Positions 26,379 through 34,805 of a DNA stretch of 64,000 nt are shown piece after piece; the first letter of the stretch is position 1, and every line of letters begins with the position of its first letter. The notes under the pieces are model-generated. The model worked only from the letters and a program-made list of their open reading frames with translations. It was not told the DNA's origin and made no database searches. The DNA comes from Algibacter miyuki. GTDB lineage: Bacteria > Bacteroidota > Bacteroidia > Flavobacteriales > Flavobacteriaceae. The stretch is taken from positions 310,001 through 374,000 of the forward strand of contig NZ_JAUFQP010000013.1 in assembly GCF_030409805.1 (NCBI RefSeq), read 5' to 3'. The translations under genes were made by a program, and so were the position numbers.

Positions 26379-27275
26379 ATGCAAGAAGGAACGCTCGAAC
26401 ATATAGAAGAAACCATAGAAAACAGCTCCCTTTGGGAACAAATTGTAACGTTTCTTAATTATAAAGTCATCACTTTAACAGATACGGATGGTTATGAAAC
26501 AGGGGTGTTAACAGTAAGATTTATCTTAATTGTTATCTCTATTTTGGTTATAACCACTTTTGTGTTACGGTTGGTGAACAAATTGTTACTGCGAAGAATA
26601 CCAAAAGAGAATCATTCCGAATTTTTTACAATTTTCTCTTTTGCTAAATGGTTTGTATACGTAGTGGTTTTGCTTGTTGCTATGAATTCCATGGGCATAA
26701 ATATTACAGCCATATTTGCTGCGTCGGCCGCCTTATTAATCGGTATTGGTTTAGCTTTACAAACCTTATTCCAAGACATTATTTCGGGTATTTTTATATT
26801 AATCGACCAGTCGGTACATGTGGATGATATTATCGAGATTGAAGGTAAAGTAGGGCGTGTAGAGGAAATTAAACTACGCACCACTAGAGCCGTTACCATA
26901 GATAATAAAGTATTAATAATACCTAACCATTTATACTTAACTAATAGTTTATATAACTGGACGCAAAATGGAACAACCACCCGAGAATCGGTTGAGGTTG
27001 GGGTAGCTTATGGCAGCGATGTGCAATTGGTGAAAAAGCTACTTTTGGAGGCTGCAACAAAACAAGAGTTAGTGCTAGACGAACCGGCACCTTATGTTTA
27101 TTTTTCAAATTTTGGAGATAGCTCCTTAGATTTCAAATTGGTTTTTACCTTGGCTAATAGTTTTCAAAGTGCCATTCCTAAAAGTGATATCCGATTTGAA
27201 ATAGATAAATTATTTAGAGAAAATAATATCGCTATTCCTTTCCCGCAAAGAGATATTCACATTATAAAACAATAA
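26379..27275 (+). CDS. Small-conductance mechanosensitive channel (MscS family)
   Basis: 298-residue inner-membrane channel that opens under membrane tension to release osmolytes. TM1 about 47-66, TM2 about 85-104, pore helix AAALLIGIGLALQTLFQDIISGIFILID (about 112-142, Gly/Ala-rich as in MscS TM3), then the beta domain VDDIIEIEGKVGRVEEIKLRTT and a C-terminal alpha/beta domain. Start ATG 26379 is 1 bp after the permease stop, and the response regulator follows 4 bp after it, so it is part of that operon. Confidence 0.93.
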   Translation: MQEGTLEHIEETIENSSLWEQIVTFLNYKVITLTDTDGYETGVLTVRFILIVISILVITTFVLRLVNKLLLRRIPKENHSEFFTIFSFAKWFVYVVVLLVAMNSMGINITAIFAASAALLIGIGLALQTLFQDIISGIFILIDQSVHVDDIIEIEGKVGRVEEIKLRTTRAVTIDNKVLIIPNHLYLTNSLYNWTQNGTTTRESVEVGVAYGSDVQLVKKLLLEAATKQELVLDEPAPYVYFSNFGDSSLDFKLVFTLANSFQSAIPKSDIRFEIDKLFRENNIAIPFPQRDIHIIKQ

Positions 27276-27279
27276 CAAC

Positions 27280-28443
27280 ATGCCAAAAATATTAGTAATA
27301 GAAGATGAAGCAGCCATTAGACGTGTGCTTGTTAAAATTCTTTCAGAAGAAAATGATACCTATCAAGTTGAAGAAGCTGAAGATGGTTTGGTTGGTATTG
27401 AAAAAATAAAGAATGACGATTTCGATTTAATACTTTGTGATATAAAAATGCCAAAAATGGATGGTGTTGAAGTTTTAGAAGCCACAAAGAAAATTAAACC
27501 AGAAATTCCGATGGTCATGATTTCAGGACACGGAGATTTAGATACTGCAGTAAATACAATGCGTTTAGGGGCTTTCGATTATATTTCGAAACCGCCCGAT
27601 TTAAACCGTTTATTAAACACTGTACGTAATGCTTTAGACCGAAAAGAATTGGTTGTTGAAAACAAGATTCTGAAGAAAAAAGTAAGTAAAAAATACGAAA
27701 TGATAGGCGAGAGCGAAGGTATTTCGCAAATAAAAGAAATTATCGATAAGGTGGCGCCAACCGATGCTCGTGTATTAATTACAGGGCCTAACGGAACAGG
27801 AAAAGAATTGGTTGCGCATTGGTTACACGAAAAAAGCGACCGTGCTAAAGGCAATTTAATCGAGGTTAACTGTGCTGCAATACCTAGTGAATTGATAGAG
27901 AGTGAATTATTCGGACACGTAAAAGGCGCTTTTACAAGTGCAAATAAAGACCGTGCCGGAAAATTTGAAGCCGCAAACGGAGGTACTATTTTTTTAGATG
28001 AAATTGGTGATATGAGTCTTTCGGCGCAAGCCAAAGTGTTGCGTGCTTTACAAGAAAGTCGAATCCAACGTGTGGGTAGCGATAAAGATATTAAGGTGAA
28101 TGTACGTGTTATTGCGGCAACCAATAAAGATTTAAAAAAGGAAATTGAAGAAGGTAACTTTAGAGAAGATTTATATCACAGACTGGCGGTAATTTTAGTA
28201 AAAGTACCCGCTTTAAATGAGCGACGAGATGATATTCCGTTGCTAATAAAACATTTTTCGTTTAAAATATCAAACGAGCAAGGTACGGTTGAAAAAAAGT
28301 TTACAGAAAAAGCAATCAAATTACTTCAAGAATACGATTGGACTGGTAATATTCGGGAACTGCGCAATGTGGTTGAGCGTTTAATTATTCTTGGTGGCGC
28401 TGAGGTTAGCGAGTTAGATGTTAAGCTTTTTGCTAGTAAATAA
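27280..28443 (+). CDS. Sigma-54-type response regulator without DNA-binding domain
   Basis: 387 residues. Receiver domain 1-120 with phospho-acceptor D54 in LILCDIKMP and the conserved K in YISKPPDL; AAA+ domain about 140-375 with Walker A TGPNGTGKELVA, the sigma-54-contact loop as GAFTSA (216-221; consensus GAFTGA), Walker B GGTIFLDEIGDM and the arginine-finger region FREDLYHRLAV. The protein ends about 12 residues after NIRELRNVVERLIILGG, so the Fis-type helix-turn-helix is missing. No histidine kinase is adjacent. This short form is common in flavobacteria; it may activate sigma-54 from solution or not act on it at all. Confidence 0.92.
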   Translation: MPKILVIEDEAAIRRVLVKILSEENDTYQVEEAEDGLVGIEKIKNDDFDLILCDIKMPKMDGVEVLEATKKIKPEIPMVMISGHGDLDTAVNTMRLGAFDYISKPPDLNRLLNTVRNALDRKELVVENKILKKKVSKKYEMIGESEGISQIKEIIDKVAPTDARVLITGPNGTGKELVAHWLHEKSDRAKGNLIEVNCAAIPSELIESELFGHVKGAFTSANKDRAGKFEAANGGTIFLDEIGDMSLSAQAKVLRALQESRIQRVGSDKDIKVNVRVIAATNKDLKKEIEEGNFREDLYHRLAVILVKVPALNERRDDIPLLIKHFSFKISNEQGTVEKKFTEKAIKLLQEYDWTGNIRELRNVVERLIILGGAEVSELDVKLFASK

Positions 28444-28454
28444 GTATAAAAAAT

Positions 28455-28500
28455 AAACCTGTTTAAAACCCCAATACATTATCGTTTTCTAAACATGTTT
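28455..28500 (+). terminator. Weak terminator-like hairpin after the response regulator
   Basis: AAACCTGTTTA/TAAACATGTTT with one mismatch and a 24-nt loop, followed by a T-run. The long loop makes it uncertain. Confidence 0.3.
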
Positions 28501-28505
28501 TTTTT

Positions 28506-29258
28506 TTAGTTGCCACAAGCGTTTAAAGCCGTTGCGTATTCAGAAGTTAAAGTTTTTAATATTTTTATAAAGTAAACGTTTATAGCATCCATATCATTAT
28601 CTGCTAAACCAACTTCAATAGCAGGGCTTTTCAAAACAGTATTGGCATTGCCGCAATGCATCAAAGTTTTATTAAATGTTTTAATGTTTTCGGTTATCGT
28701 TAAATTATAACCGCTTATTAATTGCTTCTTTTCAAGACGTAAAGCCTTATCTTTTTGCGCGGATAATTTCATTTTCAATTCAGCTTCTTTTAATTTTAAA
28801 GCTTCTTGTTGTTGCTTCAGTTTTAGTTGCTCATTTTGCAATTCAGCAAGTGTATTGTCATCATCTAAAACATCATTGTTACCATTATTTGTTATCCCTG
28901 CCGTGCATTTGTCACTCGCAATAACACTTTTCTGGCTCAGTTCTCGGGCACGTTTTACATAAAATCGGCCATCTTCAAAAGTAGGCTGATTTTCAACTTT
29001 TAAAAGTAAATCTACTGTTTCACCTGCAAGGTCTACTGCCGTTTGGCAATCGCAACCTTCTAGGTTCTCTTTCGCTAATTCTATGGACTCTAACGAGCGG
29101 TTGGCGTAATATTTTAAATGACTAATATTATTAGAATCATAAGAGTCTTTAATATGCGAATAAGCATTTACTAAATAAGCATTAGCATCGTCGCAAGCAG
29201 CTTGACTATTAGAAATCAATGTCGTAAATAAGGCGGTAAGCAAAACGTAGGTTTTCAT
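28506..29258 (-). CDS. Exported coiled-coil protein of unknown function
   Basis: 250 residues. Signal peptide MKTYVLLTALFTTLISNSQA, cleaved after QA. The mature part has a helical Cys-containing region (C22, the CDC near 69-71, C118) followed by a long Lys/Glu/Gln-rich coiled coil (about 139-175: repeated LKxxQxxLKxKE patterns), then a second helical region with two more cysteines. No enzyme motif. It converges on the response regulator gene and is not part of that operon. I recognise no named family; similar proteins occur in flavobacteria as hypotheticals. Confidence 0.7.
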   Translation of the reverse strand: MKTYVLLTALFTTLISNSQAACDDANAYLVNAYSHIKDSYDSNNISHLKYYANRSLESIELAKENLEGCDCQTAVDLAGETVDLLLKVENQPTFEDGRFYVKRARELSQKSVIASDKCTAGITNNGNNDVLDDDNTLAELQNEQLKLKQQQEALKLKEAELKMKLSAQKDKALRLEKKQLISGYNLTITENIKTFNKTLMHCGNANTVLKSPAIEVGLADNDMDAINVYFIKILKTLTSEYATALNACGN

Positions 29259-29484
29259 AAATTATGGGTGTGTAAGGTAAATTTGGAGTAGTAAAAGTAT
29301 TAAAAACAAACTGTTTGGCTGGGGCGTTCATCGAAAACTATAAAATAATTCTTACATTTTAAAGAATAATTTGTTTCATTCGTCATTTTTAGTATTCGAG
29401 TAATTTCTTAGGGTAAAAATTGTGTATTGCTGGTTTCAAATAATTCTTTATTATATTTATAAAAATTAATTCTTCAGCATAAAC

Positions 29485-30351
29485 ATGAAAAACATAAAAA
29501 TAGAAGACTATAAAGTCACTGCGGATATCAACCTAAAAAACTCTAAAACCAAACACGTTATAAAGGGAGCAAAAAGTGAATTAAAAAGCATTAGAAAAAA
29601 GTTGGGTGAATGGCAAAATATTATGTACGCCCACGATAAACATGCCGTTTTAGTGTGCTTGCAAGGTATGGATACCTCTGGGAAGGACAGTTTAGTGCGC
29701 GAGGTTTTTAAAGAATTTAATGTACGAGGCATTGAGTGTCATAGTTTTAAAGTACCAACCGATTTGGAGTTGGGGCACGACTACCTATGGCGCCATTATA
29801 TTGTGTTGCCTCCACGCGGTAAGTTTGGTGTTTTTAATCGCACACATTACGAAAATGTACTTGTAACCCGTGTGCATCCAGAATATATTTTAGGTGAAAA
29901 TATTCCGGAAATTAATACGGTTGAAGATATCGATGAAGCCTTTTGGGATAAACGTTTCGAGCAAATCAATAATTTTGAAAAACACCTTGCAGATAACGGT
30001 ACCATCATTTTTAAATTCTTTTTAAATCTATCAAAAGAAGAACAAAAAAGCAGACTGTTACGCCGCTTAGATAAACCTGAAAAAAACTGGAAATTCTCGC
30101 CCGACGATTTAAAGGAGCGTAAACTTTGGGATCAATACCAAGCCTGCTACCAAGATGCTATAAACCGCACATCGAAACCGCATGCGCCTTGGTACACCAT
30201 TCCAGCCGACGATAAGCCTACCGCGCGCCTTTTGGTTGCCAAAATTTTACACGATACTTTAAAGGAATATAACGATATTACCGAACCTGAGCTCAACGAT
30301 AAAGTAAAAGCCAACCTCGATAACTATAAAAATCAGTTAAATAATGAATAA
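29485..30351 (+). CDS. Polyphosphate:nucleotide phosphotransferase, PPK2 family
   Basis: 288-residue cytoplasmic enzyme that uses inorganic polyphosphate to phosphorylate nucleotides. Walker A LQGMDTSGKDSLV (about 53-65), then YLWRHYIVLPPRGKFGVFNRTHYENVLVTRVHPE (Walker B/lid region, about 92-130) and FKFFLNLSKEEQKSRLLRRLDKPEKNWKF (Arg-rich lid), all diagnostic of PPK2. The single-domain length fits the classes using AMP or NMPs/NDPs. Monocistronic; a GC-rich repeat follows it at once. Confidence 0.93.
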   Translation: MKNIKIEDYKVTADINLKNSKTKHVIKGAKSELKSIRKKLGEWQNIMYAHDKHAVLVCLQGMDTSGKDSLVREVFKEFNVRGIECHSFKVPTDLELGHDYLWRHYIVLPPRGKFGVFNRTHYENVLVTRVHPEYILGENIPEINTVEDIDEAFWDKRFEQINNFEKHLADNGTIIFKFFLNLSKEEQKSRLLRRLDKPEKNWKFSPDDLKERKLWDQYQACYQDAINRTSKPHAPWYTIPADDKPTARLLVAKILHDTLKEYNDITEPELNDKVKANLDNYKNQLNNE

Positions 30352-30359
30352 AATGTTTT

Positions 30360-30438
30360 GGGCGTTTTAACACGCTTTCACTACGCGCTCCCTCCTTTGG
30401 TCGGGGAGCTTAAACAGGCCGTTCAATCGTTAACGCGG
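30360..30438. repeat. GC-rich dispersed intergenic element, copy 2
   Basis: It begins GGGCGTT and ends CAATCGTTAACGCGG; the end matches 13 of 15 bases of the element at 3673-3763, and GGTCGGG is again internal. Base composition is much more GC-rich than the flanks. It starts 9 bp after the PPK2 stop. Confidence 0.5.
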
Positions 30439-30536
30439 TTTCGTCTGGTTAATTAACAAAACGTTATTATTTTCAAATCGGTGCAGTTTTTACAGAAAAC
30501 GTACCTTTAGCCATTAAGATATAGAAAACCAGAAAT

Positions 30537-31940
30537 ATGAAAAAAATCCTATCTATTGCCATGGCCTTGAGTACGCTACTTACAGTGGCTCAAAGTGATG
30601 AAGAGGTATTAAAAACCATTTACACACAATCGCTTACCAACGGAAAAAGTTACGATTGGTTAAATCACTTATCCAATCAAATAGGTAGCCGTTTGTCAGG
30701 CTCGTTAGGTGCAGAAAAAGCAGTAGCTTACACCAAAGAAGAACTTGAAACATTGGGGCTAGATAAGGTTTGGTTACAACCTGTAATGGTACCTCGTTGG
30801 GTGCGCGGAGCAAAAGAATATGCTTTTATAGAAAGCGAACGCGGAAAAACCAGTACGGTTAATATTTGTGCGCTTGGCGGTTCGGTAGCCACACCAAGTT
30901 TAGGGTTAAAAGCGCCTATTGTTGAGGTTAAAAATTTTCAAGAATTAGAAGCCTTGGGAACTGAAAATATAGAAGGTAAAATTGTGTTTTTTAACCGTCC
31001 GATGCAAGCCGATTTAATTATTACATTCGAAGCTTACGGTGGTTGTGTAAATCAGCGTTATAGTGGAGCAGTGGAGGCCGCGAAATACGGAGCGGTTGGT
31101 GTTATTGTACGTTCAATGAATTTACGTCAAGACGATTTACCTCACACCGGAAGCATGACTTATGGCGATTTACCTGTTGAAAAACGAATTCCTTCCGCTG
31201 CAATTAGTACCAACGATGCCAATTTATTAAGCACGATGTTGACGCTTAAAAAAGATATTAAATTTTATTTCAAACAAAACTGTAAACAACTCAAAGATGT
31301 GCTATCGTATAATGTGATTGGGCAAATTACGGGCAGTGAATTTCCTGATGAATACATGATTGTTGGAGGCCATTTAGATTCTTGGGATTTAGGCGATGGC
31401 TCTCATGATGATGGCGCGGGTGTTGTACAATCTATGGATGTTTTACGCTTACTGAAAGAATCTGGTATTAAACCTAAAAGAAGCATTAGAGTGGTGCTTT
31501 TCATGAATGAAGAAAACGGACTTCGAGGAGGAAAGAAATATGCAGAGGAGGCTATAAAGAAAAATGAAAATCACATATTTGCATTAGAGAGTGATGCAGG
31601 AGGTTTTACACCTCGCGGTTTTAGTTTCGATTGTTCCGATGCTGCTTTTGATCAGGTTTTAAGTTGGGAATCACTTTTTAAGCCATATTTAATTCATTAT
31701 TTTGAAAAAGGTGGAAGCGGTGCCGATGTAGGACCATTAAAATCTGAAACCAATGTTTTGGCGGGCTTACGTCCAGATTCTCAACGTTATTTCGATCATC
31801 ATCATGCGAGTAATGATACTTTTGATGCAATTAATAAACGTGAGTTAGAATTAGGAGCAGCAACCATGACATCTTTGGTTTACCTATTTGATAAATATGG
31901 GGTTAATCCGATTAACGCTTCAAAAGAAATTAAAAAGTAA
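30537..31940 (+). CDS. M28-family zinc aminopeptidase, exported
   Basis: 467 residues with signal peptide MKKILSIAMALSTLLTVAQS. A PA domain (about 110-240) is inserted before the catalytic part. M28 zinc ligands are visible: H279 in GGHLDSWDLG, D in HDDGAG, E pair in FMNEENGLRGG, D in ALESDAGG and the last H in HHHASNDTFD. It should release N-terminal amino acids or act on dipeptides in the periplasm or outside. The DinB-like gene follows after 19 bp, so they are probably co-transcribed. Confidence 0.92.
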   Translation: MKKILSIAMALSTLLTVAQSDEEVLKTIYTQSLTNGKSYDWLNHLSNQIGSRLSGSLGAEKAVAYTKEELETLGLDKVWLQPVMVPRWVRGAKEYAFIESERGKTSTVNICALGGSVATPSLGLKAPIVEVKNFQELEALGTENIEGKIVFFNRPMQADLIITFEAYGGCVNQRYSGAVEAAKYGAVGVIVRSMNLRQDDLPHTGSMTYGDLPVEKRIPSAAISTNDANLLSTMLTLKKDIKFYFKQNCKQLKDVLSYNVIGQITGSEFPDEYMIVGGHLDSWDLGDGSHDDGAGVVQSMDVLRLLKESGIKPKRSIRVVLFMNEENGLRGGKKYAEEAIKKNENHIFALESDAGGFTPRGFSFDCSDAAFDQVLSWESLFKPYLIHYFEKGGSGADVGPLKSETNVLAGLRPDSQRYFDHHHASNDTFDAINKRELELGAATMTSLVYLFDKYGVNPINASKEIKK

Positions 31941-31959
31941 TTATATTAATAAAACAACT

Positions 31960-32511
31960 ATGAAATTAAAATTACTGGCATTGCTTTTAATGATAAATAC
32001 AGTGGCGATGGCTCAAGAGGAAAAATTACCTTATTATGAAATTCTAGAACCTGCCGAGAATTATACAGCAGGAAGCGTAGCTGCTAGAATGATTGATGGT
32101 TTAGGTTTTCGGTATTATTGGGCAACCGAAGGATTGAAAGCTGAAGATTTAGAACAAAAAGCAAGCGATTCTGGAAGAACAAGTGGTGAAACGGTAGATC
32201 ATATTTTAGGCTTATCGTATTTTATTTTAAATGCTATTTCGGAGGAAGAAAACAAAAAGGCTAATGGAACGCTCTCTTTTGAGGAACAACGTAAACAAAC
32301 CTTGCTTAATTTTAAAAAAGCATCAGATATTTTATTAAATACAGAAGATTTATCCAAAATGGGGGCATCTCGAACTCCTTTTTGGAATATTATAAATGGA
32401 CCAATTGCTGATGCTATTTGGCATTCCGGACAGGTAGCTATGTTACGTCGGGCTTCGGGTAATCCATTTAATTCTAAAGTTAATTTATTTTCAGGGAAAG
32501 TAAAGAAGTAG
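31960..32511 (+). CDS. DinB-like exported protein
   Basis: 183 aa from ATG 31960, chosen because it gives a signal peptide (MKLKLLALLLMINTVAMAQ); the longer frame from 31888 overlaps the peptidase gene and does not. The mature protein is a four-helix type: MIDGLGFRYYWATEGL, SGETVDHILGLSYFIL and IADAIWHSGQVAMLRRASGNP, the last being the typical DinB-fold helix with metal-binding His. DinB-fold proteins bind metals and often transfer thiols; no specific role can be assigned. Confidence 0.75.
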   Translation: MKLKLLALLLMINTVAMAQEEKLPYYEILEPAENYTAGSVAARMIDGLGFRYYWATEGLKAEDLEQKASDSGRTSGETVDHILGLSYFILNAISEEENKKANGTLSFEEQRKQTLLNFKKASDILLNTEDLSKMGASRTPFWNIINGPIADAIWHSGQVAMLRRASGNPFNSKVNLFSGKVKK

Positions 32512-32519
32512 AAATAATA

Positions 32520-32559
32520 CCTCAGGATTTTTGAACTATATCAATCTTAAATCTTGAGG
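32520..32559 (+). repeat. Inverted repeat after the DinB-like gene
   Basis: CCTCAGGATTT/AAATCTTGAGG, an 11-bp stem with one G-U pair and an 18-nt loop, 8 bp after the stop. It has no T-run, so it is perhaps an mRNA 3'-end stabiliser. Confidence 0.4.
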
Positions 32560-32636
32560 TGAATTTAACCACATATTTTCGATGTTAAATTCTATAAACG
32601 GTAGATTTTTAACGATTTAAAGATTTGATTTTTTTG

Positions 32637-32644
32637 TAAGTTTG
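32637..32644 (+). promoter_or_regulatory. Promoter-like TAAGTTTG before the sorting-domain gene
   Basis: A TAnnTTTG match 34 bp before the ATG, predicting a leader of about 28 nt. Confidence 0.4.
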
Positions 32645-32678
32645 TTCTGAAAAAACAACTTATAAATTCCTATTTTTT

Positions 32679-33662
32679 ATGAAAGTAAAACTACTATTAT
32701 TACTACTATCAACAAGTTTGGGGTTTTCTCAAACGTCAATAACTAATTTTGAAAGTGCAGCACAGTCGGAATATGCCGTAGTTACATCAACATTGGACCA
32801 AACGGCAACAGGAGCTGGGCTAATTTGGAATTTTAATGTCGCTTATGATAATGATGACACTTCTGATGTTTTATCATCTCCAACTTCTACGGAATTGAGC
32901 AGCTATGCTAATGCAACCAATGTTATAAAAACGAGTAATGCCGACGATGAGGTAGTTAGTGCGGTTTATTTAAATAAGAGCGGAACAAGTGCTGAGTTTG
33001 TTGGTGTAGAAAGTTTCGGAATTAAATTAAACTATAGCAATCCAGGTGTTCTAGGCGATTTTCCTTTAAGTTTCATGGATTCTAATAGCAATGCTATTTC
33101 AGGTACTTTTGATTATAACGGAAGTATCAATGGCTCTTTTAGTGGGACAATAACAAGTAAAGTAGATGCCTATGGTACTTTAAATGTTGATGTCTCAGGT
33201 TTAGTTGGTGAGGATTTTAGTGGTTCGGTAACACGTTTAAAAGTTGTTCAGGATATAGAATTATCAGCATTTGTTACAGCGGATATGATACAAACCTCTT
33301 ATTATTACTATGCAAGTAACGGTGATTTAGTTTTTAGAACATCAGATATTCAAATAACAGGGGTTATTAATGATACCTCTAGTTTTATTGAAACTTTAAA
33401 ATCGAGTTCATTAGGAATTGAAGATCAAAAACAAAAACAATTGAGTTTTTCAACATTTCCTAATCCAGTAAATAATGAATTGAACTTTAAAATTGATGCA
33501 GAAATTGAATCTGTTTCTATTGTTGATATTTCAGGACGTGTGGTACTAAAAGTTGAAACCGATCAACCTAATTTATCTGTAAGTCAATTAAATTCAGGAA
33601 TGTATATTGCTAATATTTCAACTGATAAAGGATTGTTTTCTAGAAAGTTTGTTAAGAAATAA
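32679..33662 (+). CDS. Secreted protein with T9SS type A sorting domain
   Basis: 327 residues. Signal peptide MKVKLLLLLLSTSLGFSQ. Residues about 20-245 form a beta-rich, Ser/Thr/Asp-rich domain with no recognised family. The last 75 residues are a Por secretion-system C-terminal sorting domain: FSTFPNPVNNELNFKI, then VSIVDISGRVVLKVE, LSVSQLNSGMYIANIST and the final KFVKK. The protein should cross the outer membrane by the type IX system and be released or attached to the surface. Function of the passenger is unknown. Confidence 0.85.
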   Translation: MKVKLLLLLLSTSLGFSQTSITNFESAAQSEYAVVTSTLDQTATGAGLIWNFNVAYDNDDTSDVLSSPTSTELSSYANATNVIKTSNADDEVVSAVYLNKSGTSAEFVGVESFGIKLNYSNPGVLGDFPLSFMDSNSNAISGTFDYNGSINGSFSGTITSKVDAYGTLNVDVSGLVGEDFSGSVTRLKVVQDIELSAFVTADMIQTSYYYYASNGDLVFRTSDIQITGVINDTSSFIETLKSSSLGIEDQKQKQLSFSTFPNPVNNELNFKIDAEIESVSIVDISGRVVLKVETDQPNLSVSQLNSGMYIANISTDKGLFSRKFVKK

Positions 33663-33679
33663 GAATTATTGATAAAAAA

Positions 33680-33704
33680 AAATCACCCTATTTCAGGGTG
33701 ATTT
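33680..33704 (-). terminator. Terminator of the sterol desaturase-like gene
   Basis: AAATCACCCT/AGGGTGATTT, a 10-bp stem with a 5-nt loop. The T-run is on the minus strand. It may also stop rightward transcription from the sorting-domain gene. A further hairpin, AAGCGCGA/TCGCGCTT (33718-33745), spans the desaturase stop codon. Confidence 0.8.
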
Positions 33705-33729
33705 ATAGATTTATGTAAAGCGCGAGAAA

Positions 33730-34668
33730 TTAACTTTTCGCGCTTTGTGTTTGCAATAATTTGCGCTGTTGTTTAATGGTTAGTGAGCTTCCGTCATGGC
33801 TCCATCCTGGTGCAGCAAAAGCATACATGAATTTATGATACCAGTTGCTCGACTTTTTCATATCGTTCCAAATATCTTTGTATTCGTGTGTTAAAATCAC
33901 CAATGGATTGTATGAGTTTGGTGCATGTGTAACACCGTATTTTATCTCTATATTTTCATCCAGTTCTTTCCAAGTTCCAAACATTTTATCAAAAACATTT
34001 AAGAATCCACCATGGTTTTTATCCATGTACTCAAAGTTTTGAGCATGGTGAACTTGGTGCATGGTATGTGTATTCATAAACTTCTCTATAAAACCTAGCT
34101 TAGGAATATAAACAGAGTGTAATTGAAACTGCCAAAGTGCCTCAATACCTAAACAAACTACTAACATTTCTGGTGGAAATCCGATAGCAACAATCCACAT
34201 ATAGAAAAATGGTTTGTACAAAATAGTGAACCAACCGTTTCTTACAGCAGTACCTAAGTTGAAATTATCGGAAGAATGGTGTACAATGTGAGCGGCCCAT
34301 AAAAAACGAACATTATGGTTTTGACGATGGAACCAGTAGTAACTAAAATCATCTAATAATTGACAAATTATCCAAATGTACCAAGCATAACCAAAAGACT
34401 CGTAACCCATAATATTAGTGCGTACACCATCTACTAAAGGATTAAATATTTCATATACATAATTGAAAAGTACAATAGCCGCAATGGTTTTTGTAAGAGG
34501 CGCTAATACCGCAGAACCAATACCCATGGTAAGGCTAGCTCCTAGATCTTTCCAGTTGTATAATTTCTGACTGCGTTCTTCTTTTCGGTGTTTGCTGTAA
34601 CTTAGTTCTAATAAAATAAGTCCTAAAAAGCAAGGCACACCATATACTAAAGGGTTCGTAAAATCCAT
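33730..34668 (-). CDS. Sterol desaturase / fatty acid hydroxylase family membrane protein
   Basis: 312-residue integral membrane di-iron enzyme of the FA_hydroxylase superfamily, which hydroxylates or desaturates lipids. Four hydrophobic segments are seen (about 5-22, 48-72, 93-112, 155-180). The histidine boxes are present: HRQNH (about 117), HIVHHSS (about 132-138) and HTMHQVHHAQN (about 201-211). N-terminus MDFTNPLVYGVPCFLGLILLE. Substrate unknown; in bacteria such enzymes modify carotenoids, hopanoids, ornithine lipids or fatty acids. Confidence 0.88.
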   Translation of the reverse strand: MDFTNPLVYGVPCFLGLILLELSYSKHRKEERSQKLYNWKDLGASLTMGIGSAVLAPLTKTIAAIVLFNYVYEIFNPLVDGVRTNIMGYESFGYAWYIWIICQLLDDFSYYWFHRQNHNVRFLWAAHIVHHSSDNFNLGTAVRNGWFTILYKPFFYMWIVAIGFPPEMLVVCLGIEALWQFQLHSVYIPKLGFIEKFMNTHTMHQVHHAQNFEYMDKNHGGFLNVFDKMFGTWKELDENIEIKYGVTHAPNSYNPLVILTHEYKDIWNDMKKSSNWYHKFMYAFAAPGWSHDGSSLTIKQQRKLLQTQSAKS

Positions 34669-34741
34669 TATAAAAATTTGTTAGTCCCCAAAAATAACTT
34701 GATTTTGCTAGTAAACGGTAATGAAAACGAGTTTTCTTATC

Positions 34742-34780
34742 AAAAAAAAACCGCTTTAAGAAATTTTTAACTTAAAGCGG
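34742..34780 (-). terminator. Terminator of lysA
   Basis: A perfect 10-bp stem CCGCTTTAAG/CTTAAAGCGG with a 10-nt loop and a T9 run on the minus strand, 25 bp after the lysA stop. Confidence 0.9.
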
Positions 34781-34805
34781 AGGTGTATTGTGAGAAATTA
34801 GCTTA

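Noticed and set aside
27579..28124. 181-codon minus-strand ORF opposite the response regulator
   Set aside because: A shadow of the well-supported AAA+ domain; codon composition and product are not protein-like, and no promoter is seen.
29341..29372. Imperfect AT-only inverted repeat between the coiled-coil protein gene and PPK2
   Set aside because: All A/T with mismatches in AT-rich DNA; expected by chance.
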